Shown here piece by piece: positions 1-5,426 of a stretch of DNA of 5,426 nucleotides. The DNA is taken from positions 1-5,426 of the forward strand of contig CANFIE010000293.1 of NCBI GenBank assembly GCA_947446625.1, read 5' to 3'. Below the pieces are notes generated by a model. It did no database searches. It had not been told where the DNA came from and saw nothing but the letters and a program-made list of their open reading frames with translations. This stretch comes from Acetobacteraceae bacterium. GTDB lineage: Bacteria; Pseudomonadota; Alphaproteobacteria; Acetobacterales; Acetobacteraceae. Each line of letters opens with the position of its first letter. Within the stretch, counting starts at the first letter, position 1. Made by a program: the position numbers and the translations under genes.

Positions 1-25
1 GCCCAACCGGGCCAGGGCAAGCGCC

Positions 26-1453
26 TCAGCCACCGGGCGGGTGGGCCAGGTAGCGCTCCACAGTCTGGCACAGCACATACGCCGGCCGCACCCGCGCCAC
101 CTCGGCCCAGTCCAGCGCTGCCGACCACAGGAAGCGCACCTCGGCAAAGTGTTGCGCCAGCCACCAGCACAGCCCGGCCTGGTTGTCGCTGACGCTGAAG
201 GAATTGCCGAACACCAGCAGGGTTTCCGCCCGCGGCGCCGCCGGGTTGCGCCATACCCGGCGCCAGCCCTGGTGCTCGCCAGGCCCGGGGGGCTGGTCCT
301 CCACCAACTCGGGCTGGGCCAGCAGGCTGGCATCGGCCTCCGCCAGCGGCTCATGCATATCCACGCCAAAAAAGCGCTGGGTCAGGTCGCCGCCCTCCAG
401 CCGCCCCCGCATGCGGAATTCCGGCGCGGGCAGCGGCACAAGACCCAGCGCCACCGCCACCGCCTCGGCCAGCAACCAGGTGCCATAGGGGCTCAAATGG
501 CTATCCAGCTTGCGGAATACCCCAAGGCCCGGCACCGCCCGCAGCAAGGGCAGCGCCGGCACATGCGCCTGGCCCAGCCGCGCCGTCAGCAAAGGCAGCA
601 ACCCCGCCAGCAGGCAGGAGGGTGTCTCCAGGGGCTGGGGTAAATACCGCTCCAGCGCTGAGAGCTTCTCAGGGATCACCAACTGGGCAAAACCGATGCC
701 CTGCGCGACGCAGCCGGCCTGCCGCGTCGTACACAACTCAGCCCATTTCGCCACCAGTGGTGCCGCTTGTTCCGGGCTGGCCAGGGGCGGAAACAGGCTG
801 CGCACGGCGTTGGGGCCATCAACCAGGAACAGCCAACCCTCCCGGCCCACCACGGTACTGCCGTCGCCCGAGACCAGGCCAACCGGCATGGGCAGCCAGG
901 AAATGCGCTGCTCCGGCGGGTGCGCCGAATCCTCCAAGCCAGGCAGGGCCAATGGTGCGCTCAGTGCGGTGCCCAGCACATCCAGCAGCCGCGCCAATTG
1001 GGGGCTGAGCGTCGTATCCTGGCGCAGCTTGCGCAGGCTTTCGGGGGTCAGGTTCTCCAGCAAGGGCAGCAGGGCCGACAGGGCGGGTGGCGGCTGGACC
1101 TCTTGCTCGGGCCGCAGTGCCTCACCCAGCGGCAGCGGCGCCAACAGGCCGTTGGGCCCCACGGGGCGCACGGTCAGCCGCCCGGCGGTCAGGTCGGCCG
1201 CGCTGCAGGTCTGGCTCAAGGAGAGCTTGAAGGCACAGTCGCCCAGGTTCTGGGCCGCCAGGTCACCGCGCGGCCCATTGGCCATGGCGCGGCCGAATTC
1301 CTTGCCCTGGAAATACGCCACCACCTCCAGGGGCACGCCACCCGCCGGCCAGCGGGCCCAGCCGCATATCAGGTTGGGCTCAAAGAAGACGTCCACGACC
1401 CCCTGGGCAGTCGGGGCGGGATCAGAGCCAGCGGCGGACAAGGCAGGCGGCAT
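26..1453 (-). CDS. AlgX/AlgJ-like SGNH-hydrolase-fold protein with an N-terminal accessory module
   Basis: This 475-residue protein resembles the SGNH-hydrolase-like domain of AlgX/AlgJ, which acetylates exopolysaccharides such as alginate. Visible landmarks are GREGWLFL (203-210), a PEK motif (261-263) typical of the fold, a D-S-H triad segment (D317, H319) before a PYG turn, FGNSFS (415-420) where S418 would be the nucleophile, and a closing ERYL (466-469). The usual Asp before the nucleophile Ser is Asn417 here. Residues about 19-110 form a separate beta-rich module (GWARWP, then RGDL, then PLPLG) that I recall beside glycan-related proteins in Alphaproteobacteria but cannot name. Residues about 115-190 look like a Pro/Leu-rich linker. 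There is no signal peptide or membrane segment, unlike AlgX and AlgJ. The start is uncertain: ATG at 1453 directly abuts a GAAGG, and an in-frame stop lies two codons upstream. GTG codon 20 is an alternative. The fold call is fairly safe; acetyltransferase activity is inference. Confidence 0.75.
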   Translation of the reverse strand: MPPALSAAGSDPAPTAQGVVDVFFEPNLICGWARWPAGGVPLEVVAYFQGKEFGRAMANGPRGDLAAQNLGDCAFKLSLSQTCSAADLTAGRLTVRPVGPNGLLAPLPLGEALRPEQEVQPPPALSALLPLLENLTPESLRKLRQDTTLSPQLARLLDVLGTALSAPLALPGLEDSAHPPEQRISWLPMPVGLVSGDGSTVVGREGWLFLVDGPNAVRSLFPPLASPEQAAPLVAKWAELCTTRQAGCVAQGIGFAQLVIPEKLSALERYLPQPLETPSCLLAGLLPLLTARLGQAHVPALPLLRAVPGLGVFRKLDSHLSPYGTWLLAEAVAVALGLVPLPAPEFRMRGRLEGGDLTQRFFGVDMHEPLAEADASLLAQPELVEDQPPGPGEHQGWRRVWRNPAAPRAETLLVFGNSFSVSDNQAGLCWWLAQHFAEVRFLWSAALDWAEVARVRPAYVLCQTVERYLAHPPGG

Positions 1454-1461
1454 CCTTCACG

Positions 1462-1485
1462 GGTGCCGGCGGACTGTCCGGCACC
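1462..1485. repeat. Perfect 8-bp inverted repeat (hairpin) between the dehydrogenase and SGNH genes
   Basis: GGTGCCGG (1462-1469) and CCGGCACC (1478-1485) are exact reverse complements separated by 8 bases. On the minus strand the hairpin lies after the dehydrogenase stop and ends 8 bases before the ATG of the SGNH-like gene. No T tract follows it, so it is not a standard intrinsic terminator. It could slow or partly stop readthrough, protect a 3' end, or affect initiation of the downstream gene. The rest of this 76-bp gap holds a 12-bp palindrome (1502-1513) and no recognisable promoter. Confidence 0.5.
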
Positions 1486-1529
1486 GAGCCATCATGCCGC
1501 CTGGCCCGGGCCAATGCCAGGGCTGGCGC

Positions 1530-2606
1530 TCAGAAGCGCGCCACGGCCTCGGCGATGGACTTGCCCACATCCACCGTGCCGGCCTGGCCGCCCATGTCCC
1601 GCGTGCGGGGGCCGCCTTCGGTCAGCAGCTTTTCAATGGTGGCCACAATGGCGTCTGCCGCGGCCTTCTCGCCCAGGTGCTCCAGCATCATGGCGCCGGA
1701 CCAGATCTGCCCGATCGGGTTGGCAATCCACTTGCCGGCAATATCCGGCGCCGAGCCGTGCACCGGCTCGAACATGCTCGGGTACACCTTCTCGGGGTTG
1801 ATGTTGGCGCTGGCGGCGATGCCGATGGAGCCGGCCACCGCCGGGCCGAGATCCGACAGGATGTCGCCGAACAGGTTGGAGCCGACAACCACGTCGAACC
1901 AGTCCGGGTGCTGCACGAAATGGGCGCAGAGAATATCGATGTGGAATTGGTCAGTGGTGACGCCCGGGTAGTTCTTCGCCATCTCGGCAAAGCGCTCATC
2001 CCAGTACGGCATGGTGAAGGTGATGCCGTTGGACTTGGTGGCGCTGGTCACCTTCTTGCGCGGGCGGGTCATCGCCAGCTCGAAGGCGTATTTCATCACC
2101 CGGTCGGTGCCGATGCGCGTGAGGATGGACTGCTGGCTGACGAATTCACGGTCGGTGCCCGGGAACATGCGGCCGCCCACGCTGGAATACTCGCCCTCGG
2201 TATTCTCACGCACCACATAGAAATCGATATCCTTCGGGCCGCGATTGGCCAGCGGCGTGGTGGCGCCGGGCAGCAGCTTGCAGGGCCGCAGGTTCACGTA
2301 TTGGTCGAAACCCCGGCGGATGGGGATGAGCAGGCCCCAGAGCGAGACATGGTCCGGAACGCCCGGCCAGCCGACCGCGCCGAGAAACACGCTGTCGGAG
2401 TCCTTCAGCTGGTCCAGCCCGTCATCCGGCATCATCTTGCCGGTCTTGGAATAAACCTCGCAGGACCAGTCGTAATGGACCAGTTCCAGGTCAAAGCCGA
2501 AACGGCGGGCGGCGGCGTCGATGACGCGCAGGCCCTCGGGCGTGGTTTCCTGGCCAATGCCATCGCCAGGGATGACGGCAATGCGGTATTTTTTGCGGGC
2601 GCTCAT
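1530..2606 (-). CDS. Tartrate dehydrogenase / D-malate dehydrogenase (decarboxylating)
   Basis: This 358-residue NAD(P)-dependent, metal-dependent beta-decarboxylating dehydrogenase belongs to the isopropylmalate/isocitrate dehydrogenase superfamily and would act in the cytoplasm. It matches the tartrate dehydrogenase/D-malate dehydrogenase (TtuC/DmlA) branch closely along its whole length. Landmarks are IPGDGIG (12-18), the substrate-binding RRGFDQYVNLRP (97-108), VRENTEGEY (132-140) with catalytic Tyr140, SATKSNG (188-194) with catalytic Lys191, HID (222-224), NLFGDILSD (244-252) with metal ligands Asp248 and Asp252, and EPVHGSAPDI (280-289) at the cofactor site. The FDQYVNLRP and AVGWP segments are as in E. 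coli DmlA and unlike LeuB. The family oxidises and decarboxylates D-malate to pyruvate and can act on tartrate isomers, so the true substrate cannot be read from sequence. The ATG has a good GGAGGA upstream. It is divergent from purC, and no LysR-type regulator, common beside dmlA, lies in view. Confidence 0.9.
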   Translation of the reverse strand: MSARKKYRIAVIPGDGIGQETTPEGLRVIDAAARRFGFDLELVHYDWSCEVYSKTGKMMPDDGLDQLKDSDSVFLGAVGWPGVPDHVSLWGLLIPIRRGFDQYVNLRPCKLLPGATTPLANRGPKDIDFYVVRENTEGEYSSVGGRMFPGTDREFVSQQSILTRIGTDRVMKYAFELAMTRPRKKVTSATKSNGITFTMPYWDERFAEMAKNYPGVTTDQFHIDILCAHFVQHPDWFDVVVGSNLFGDILSDLGPAVAGSIGIAASANINPEKVYPSMFEPVHGSAPDIAGKWIANPIGQIWSGAMMLEHLGEKAAADAIVATIEKLLTEGGPRTRDMGGQAGTVDVGKSIAEAVARF

Positions 2607-2613
2607 GGGCGGG

Positions 2614-2621
2614 TCTCCTCC
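2614..2621 (-). promoter_or_regulatory. Shine-Dalgarno of the dehydrogenase gene
   Basis: On the minus strand the bases read GGAGGAGA, close to the full anti-16S consensus, and end 7 bases before the ATG at 2606. This supports the chosen start. It is the strongest ribosome-binding site in the window and contrasts with the absence of one before the divergent purC. Confidence 0.8.
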
Positions 2622-2662
2622 GGCGGGGCGCGCACCATGCCGCAGGGGGGCGTTTGGCTCAA

Positions 2663-2689
2663 GCTGGGGCTGGCGCGGGCCACCCCAGC
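2663..2689. repeat. Strong 11-bp hairpin in the purC leader / divergent intergenic region
   Basis: GCTGGGG (2663-2669) pairs with CCCCAGC (2683-2689). Inside it TGGC (2671-2674) pairs with GCCA (2679-2682), leaving one bulged C (2670) and a GCGG tetraloop. This gives 11 GC-rich pairs in 27 bases, in non-coding DNA. It ends 17 bases before the purC ATG. If purC transcription starts upstream, it would be a stable 5'-leader structure; otherwise it could be a protein-binding site between the divergent genes. No T run follows on either strand, so it is not an evident terminator. The remaining 100-bp gap shows no clear -35/-10 pair on either strand. Confidence 0.6.
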
Positions 2690-2706
2690 CGGCCTAAACC
2701 AGCGCC

Positions 2707-3690
2707 ATGCCCAGCATCGAACAACTCGCCCCCTATGCCGGCTACGCCCTGAAGGGCGCCGCCATTCCGGAACTGCCGAATTACTATAAAGGCAAGGTGC
2801 GGGAGAATTACGACCTGCCGGATGGCCGGCGCATCATCATCGCCACCGACAGGTTGAGCGCCTTCGATCGGCAGATCACCTCGGTTCCGCTGAAGGGCCA
2901 GGTGCTGACGCAGATCGCCCGCTTCTGGTTCGACCGTACCGGCGATATCTGCCCCAACCACGTGCTGGCATACCCCGACCCCAACGTGCTGGTCTGCCGT
3001 GGCCTCAAGATCATGCCGGTGGAAGTGGTGGTGCGGGACTACATGGCCGGCACCACCAGCACCTCGATTCTCTCGATGTACAAGGCCGGCCGGCGCGAGA
3101 TGTATGGCCACACCTTCCCCGATGGCCTGCGCCCCAACCAGAAGCTGCCCGCCACCATCCTCACCCCCACCAGCAAGGCGTTTGACGCCGGGCATGACGA
3201 GGAACTGACCCCGGCGCAAATCACCGAGCAGCGCCTGCTGACCGCGGCGCAATGGGCGCAGGTGAGCGCCCTGGCCCTGGCGCTGTTCGCCCGTGGGCGT
3301 GAGATTGCCGCCGAGCGCGGGCTTATCCTTGTCGATACCAAGTACGAATTCGGCTTCGCGCCCGATGGCAGCATTGTGCTGGCCGACGAAATCCACACGC
3401 CGGATTCCTCGCGCTACTGGTTTGCCAGCAGCTACCCGGAGCGGTTCGAGGCCGGGCAGCCGCCCGAGAGCTTCGACAAGGACTTTGTCCGCAGTTGGGT
3501 TGTCGCCCGCTGCGACCCCTATAAGGACGAGCTGCCGCCGATTCCGCCCGAGATCAACCTGGAGGCGGCGCGCATCTACATCAGCGTGTTCGAGGCCATT
3601 ACCGGCCAGACCTTCCCGCTGCCCAACCCGGCAACCCCGGTGCTGGAGCGGATTCGCGTCAACCTTGCCCCCTTCTTCCAAAAGGCCTGA
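2707..3690 (+). CDS. purC: Phosphoribosylaminoimidazole-succinocarboxamide synthase (SAICAR synthetase)
   Basis: PurC joins CAIR and aspartate using ATP to make SAICAR, a middle step of de novo purine synthesis in the cytoplasm. The 327-residue protein is complete. It shows the nucleotide-binding KGKVREN (28-34), ATDRLSAFDR (46-55), the signature PVEVVVRDYMAGTTSTS (104-120), PTSKAFDAGHDEE (154-166), the second signature VDTKYEFG (209-216), and DEIHTPDSSRYW (227-238). It is the long form of about 300-330 residues, known from yeast Ade1 and many proteobacteria, not the roughly 240-residue E. coli/Bacillus form. ATG at 2707 is the most upstream possible ATG, because an in-frame TAA lies at 2695-2697. 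No Shine-Dalgarno is visible before it, although a strong hairpin lies just upstream. It overlaps no neighbour and runs into the phnA-like gene with a 3-bp gap, so the two are probably co-transcribed. Identity is very secure. Confidence 0.98.
   Translation: MPSIEQLAPYAGYALKGAAIPELPNYYKGKVRENYDLPDGRRIIIATDRLSAFDRQITSVPLKGQVLTQIARFWFDRTGDICPNHVLAYPDPNVLVCRGLKIMPVEVVVRDYMAGTTSTSILSMYKAGRREMYGHTFPDGLRPNQKLPATILTPTSKAFDAGHDEELTPAQITEQRLLTAAQWAQVSALALALFARGREIAAERGLILVDTKYEFGFAPDGSIVLADEIHTPDSSRYWFASSYPERFEAGQPPESFDKDFVRSWVVARCDPYKDELPPIPPEINLEAARIYISVFEAITGQTFPLPNPATPVLERIRVNLAPFFQKA
3681..3685 (+). promoter_or_regulatory. Shine-Dalgarno of the phnA-like gene, inside the purC end
   Basis: AAAGG lies in the last codons of purC, 8 bases before the ATG at 3694. 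The purC stop falls between this site and the start, an arrangement that favours translational coupling between the two genes. Confidence 0.6.
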
Positions 3691-3693
3691 CCC

Positions 3694-3906
3694 ATGCCCG
3701 CCAAGGACAGCAACGGCACCCCTCTCGCCGATGGCGACAGCGTCATGGTCATCAAGGACCTGAAGGTGAAGGGCACCTCGGTCACGCTCAAGCGCGGCAC
3801 GGTGGTGAAGAATATCCGCCTGACCGACGACGACGCGCTGATTGAATGCAACGCTGAGAAGGTGAAGGGCCTGGTGCTGCGCACCGAGTTTCTGAAGAAG
3901 GCCTAA
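3694..3906 (+). CDS. Short PhnA/YjdM-family protein (C-terminal domain only)
   Basis: This 70-residue protein matches the C-terminal domain of PhnA/YjdM along its entire length. Conserved stretches are DSNGTPLADGDSV (5-17), VIKDLKVKG (19-27), LKRGTVVKNIRL (32-43), and the closing LRTEFLKKA (62-70). E. coli YjdM is about 110 residues and carries an N-terminal zinc ribbon with paired cysteines, which is absent here; the only Cys is residue 52. The family is often labelled alkylphosphonate utilisation protein for historical reasons, but no phosphonate enzyme is encoded in this window and its real function is unsettled. The domain is a small SH3-like beta barrel as far as I recall. The gene is probably in one transcript with purC, 3 bp downstream of it, and its TAA overlaps the stop of the convergent ELM1-like gene. 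The family call is secure; any role in purine metabolism is speculation. Confidence 0.93.
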   Translation: MPAKDSNGTPLADGDSVMVIKDLKVKGTSVTLKRGTVVKNIRLTDDDALIECNAEKVKGLVLRTEFLKKA

Positions 3907-4856
3907 AGCAAACCCCGGGCGCGGATTTCCGCCGCGACCCGGCCGGTTTCATCCAACGCCGCCCGGCTGAACAGCCCTGCCCCCAGGGGCCGAGCCAGGG
4001 GGCGTGCATGCCCGGCGGCGTAGAGGCTTTGCCACAGCAGCGCGTGGCGCCGGCCGGCCGGAAGTTCGGCCACGAAGACCGGCGCCGGGGTGGCCAGCGC
4101 CTCCGACAGCATCGAGACCGAGTCGCCGGTCACCACCACCACATCGGCCCAGGCCAGAAAGCCGGCATAGGGGTTGGTGCCGGCATCGCCCCAGCCAAAG
4201 ACTCGGTGCGGCGTGCCGGCCAGCGCCTGCACCAAGGCGGCATGCGCGGCGGCGCCGGTGCGGCGGCTGGTGGTGGCCATGACGCTGCCGCCCAGCGCGG
4301 CGGCGGCACGGGCCAGCCCGGCCACCAGTTCCGGTTCCAGCCCCTGGCTGGCCTGCTTCACCGGGCCGCCCACCAGCAGCGCCACCCGCGGCCCCGGCAG
4401 GGCGCCGAGTTCGGCAAACTCGGCCCGCGCCGCCGCCAACCGGGCCAGGCCCATGCGGTGCGCCGCGCCCAGAATGGGGAATACATTGGCGGCCGGGGCG
4501 GGCTGGTCATGCTCGCCCAGCACCAGCAGGGAAAACCGCCCGGCGCCAAAGCCGGGCCGCATGCAATGCACCGTGGCCGCGCCGCGCGCCCCCAGCCACA
4601 GCGCCGCCGGCGCCGCCCGCCGCCCGGCGGAGATCACCAGGCGCGGCCAGGGCGGCATGAAGCCGGCGCGAGATTGGGCACTCAGCCCCGCCAAGCTGGG
4701 CCAGGGCAGCGGCAGCCGGGCCAGCGGGCTCCAGCCCAGCGGCAGCACGCGGAAGGGGGCACCCAGCGCCTCGGCCACACCCAACGCCTGGGCGGCGGTG
4801 CCGGCGCGCGGGTCCGCCAGCACCCAAACCGGCGCGGTTTCGGCCGGGCTGGTCAT
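3903..4856 (-). CDS. Bacterial ELM1-like protein (mitochondrial-fission ELM1 family)
   Basis: This 317-residue protein matches the family that includes plant ELM1, a mitochondrial fission factor, and many alphaproteobacterial proteins often mislabelled as nucleoside-diphosphate-sugar epimerases. Landmarks are WVLADPRAGTAAQALG (11-26), PRLVISAGRRAAPAAL (71-86), LVLGEHDQP (111-119), ILGAAHRM (128-135), PRVALLVGG (156-164), TTSRRTG (195-201), NPYAGFLAWADVVVVTGDSV (228-247), then SMLSEAL (248-254). The last block resembles the nucleotide-sugar-binding region of GT-B glycosyltransferases, so a role in envelope glycan synthesis is possible; the bacterial function is not established. No signal peptide is visible, so it is probably cytoplasmic. 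The ATG at 4856 has a weak GGGG eight bases upstream. It overlaps the phnA-like stop by 4 bp and lies 54 bp from divergent pyrE. Family identity is strong, function is unknown. Confidence 0.9.
   Translation of the reverse strand: MTSPAETAPVWVLADPRAGTAAQALGVAEALGAPFRVLPLGWSPLARLPLPWPSLAGLSAQSRAGFMPPWPRLVISAGRRAAPAALWLGARGAATVHCMRPGFGAGRFSLLVLGEHDQPAPAANVFPILGAAHRMGLARLAAARAEFAELGALPGPRVALLVGGPVKQASQGLEPELVAGLARAAAALGGSVMATTSRRTGAAAHAALVQALAGTPHRVFGWGDAGTNPYAGFLAWADVVVVTGDSVSMLSEALATPAPVFVAELPAGRRHALLWQSLYAAGHARPLARPLGAGLFSRAALDETGRVAAEIRARGLL
3915..3942. terminator. Putative bidirectional terminator hairpin at the convergent junction
   Basis: Bases 3915-3924 (CCGGGCGCGG) pair with 3932-3942, giving 10 pairs with one bulged A (3937) and a 7-base loop. 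The hairpin starts 8 bases after the TAA of the phnA-like gene and lies within the last codons of the ELM1-like gene. On the plus strand a short TTT (3947-3949) follows. On the minus strand TTT, GC, TTT follows and leads into the TAG stop. The T runs are weak, so this is only a plausible terminator for both converging transcripts. It also encodes protein, and GC-rich coding DNA readily forms such repeats by chance. Confidence 0.4.
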
Positions 4857-4898
4857 AGACGCGGCCCCAAAGCGCGATTACCAACGCGGGATATTCTT

Positions 4899-4905
4899 GA
4901 GGAAA
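4899..4905 (+). promoter_or_regulatory. Shine-Dalgarno of pyrE
   Basis: GAGGAAA lies before the pyrE ATG, with 8 bases from the second G of GAGG to the start. This supports ATG 4911 over later candidates. The 54-bp gap to the divergent ELM1-like gene must hold both promoters or place them inside coding sequence; I see no clear -35/-10 pair. Confidence 0.7.
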
Positions 4906-4910
4906 GCCCC

Positions 4911-5426
4911 ATGGCCCCGACACATGCTTCCGACTGGGACCGCGACGCCGCCCTGACCACCGCGCGCATCCTGCTTGAGATCAAGGCGGTGAACTTCCGC
5001 CCCGAGGAGCCCTACACCTTTACCAGCGGCTGGAAGAGCCCCGTCTATATCGACTGCCGCAAGATCATCTCCTTCCCCCGCGCCCGCAAGCAGATCTGCG
5101 ACCTGGGCGTGGAGAAGATCCAGCGCCATGTCGGCTTCGAGACGATCGAATCGGTGGTGGGTGGCGAGACCGCCGGCATTCCCTTCGGCGCCTGGATCGC
5201 CGACCGCATGATGGCGCCCATGGCCTATGTGCGGAAGAAGCCGAAGGGCTTTGGCCGCAACGCGCAGATTGAGGGCGAAGTGCCGGTAGGCAAGAACACC
5301 CTGCTGGTGGAGGATTTGACCACCGACGGTGGCTCCAAGATTCGCTTCGCCAATGCGCTGCGCGATGCCGGTGCGATCTGCAACCATACCTTCGTGGTGT
5401 TCTACTACGGTGTCTTCCCCGGCAGC
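4911..5426 (+). CDS. pyrE: Orotate phosphoribosyltransferase (3' end cut by the window)
   Basis: PyrE transfers ribose-5-phosphate from PRPP to orotate to form OMP, the fifth step of pyrimidine synthesis, in the cytoplasm. The first 172 codons are visible with no interruption and the reading frame is still open at the last base. Landmarks are FTSGWKSPVYIDCR (37-50) followed by a conserved ISFPR, VVGGETAGIPFGAW (82-95), the flexible catalytic loop AYVRKKPKGFGRNAQIEG (105-122) with lysines 109, 110 and 112, and the PRPP-binding motif LLVEDLTTDGGSK (131-143). The KGFGRNAQIEG loop is the form I associate with Alphaproteobacteria. Related proteins run to about 220-235 residues, so some 50-60 residues lie beyond the window. 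The ATG at 4911 has a good GAGG before it. It is divergent from the ELM1-like gene. Identity is secure. Confidence 0.97.
   Translation, partial: MAPTHASDWDRDAALTTARILLEIKAVNFRPEEPYTFTSGWKSPVYIDCRKIISFPRARKQICDLGVEKIQRHVGFETIESVVGGETAGIPFGAWIADRMMAPMAYVRKKPKGFGRNAQIEGEVPVGKNTLLVEDLTTDGGSKIRFANALRDAGAICNHTFVVFYYGVFPGS

Noticed and set aside
1..25. A possible further gene at the left edge
   Set aside because: Only 25 bases are visible after the SGNH-like stop and nothing can be recognised in them.
1502..1513. A 12-bp GC-only-core palindrome after the dehydrogenase stop
   Set aside because: It has no loop or T run and is expected by chance in DNA of this composition; it is noted as context only.
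510..2789. A very long plus-strand open frame, about 759 codons, running opposite the SGNH-like and dehydrogenase genes
   Set aside because: It is antisense to two convincing genes, has low-complexity Arg/Ala/Gly-rich composition with no family signature, and such frames are common in GC-rich coding DNA.
2659..3681. A minus-strand open frame of 340 codons opposite purC
   Set aside because: It covers purC, whose signatures are unmistakable, and its product resembles only other antisense translations of GC-rich genes.
4892..4897. TATTCT as a possible pyrE -10 box
   Set aside because: It would put the transcript start on top of the Shine-Dalgarno and no -35 element lies at the right distance.
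4878..5387. A minus-strand open frame opposite pyrE
   Set aside because: The plus strand encodes a clear orotate phosphoribosyltransferase with PRPP motif; the antisense product has no recognisable domain.

Overview
The window is GC-rich, roughly two thirds G+C by eye, and carries six protein-coding genes with almost no intergenic space. The long PurC form, the PyrE subtype, the ELM1-like protein and the codon use all suggest an alphaproteobacterium. Rhodospirillales, perhaps an acetic-acid-bacterium relative (Acetobacteraceae), is my best guess, but it rests on family resemblance from memory and not on a search.

Layout from left to right. (1) Minus strand, 26-1453: an AlgX/AlgJ-like SGNH-hydrolase-fold protein with an extra N-terminal module. 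(2) A 76-bp gap with a perfect 8-bp inverted repeat. (3) Minus strand, 1530-2606: an NAD-dependent beta-decarboxylating dehydrogenase of the tartrate/D-malate dehydrogenase group. (4) A 100-bp divergent gap with a strong 11-bp hairpin close to the next start codon. (5) Plus strand, 2707-3690: purC (SAICAR synthetase), followed 3 bp later by a 70-residue PhnA/YjdM C-terminal-domain protein (3694-3906). (6) Minus strand, 3903-4856: a bacterial ELM1-like protein, convergent with the phnA-like gene and sharing 4 bp of stop codons with it. A GC-rich hairpin with short T runs on both sides sits at the junction. (7) Plus strand from 4911, cut by the window end: pyrE (orotate phosphoribosyltransferase).

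Functionally this is mainly ordinary core metabolism. purC serves purine synthesis and pyrE serves pyrimidine synthesis; the dehydrogenase handles C4 hydroxyacids. The two minus-strand end genes (SGNH-like and ELM1-like) have no settled function in bacteria like this one and may relate to cell-surface glycans, which is inference. I see no mobile element, CRISPR array, tRNA, rRNA or defence system. The points most worth a second look are the purC leader hairpin combined with the lack of a Shine-Dalgarno sequence, the stand-alone PhnA domain coupled to purC, and the AlgX-like protein without a visible export signal.
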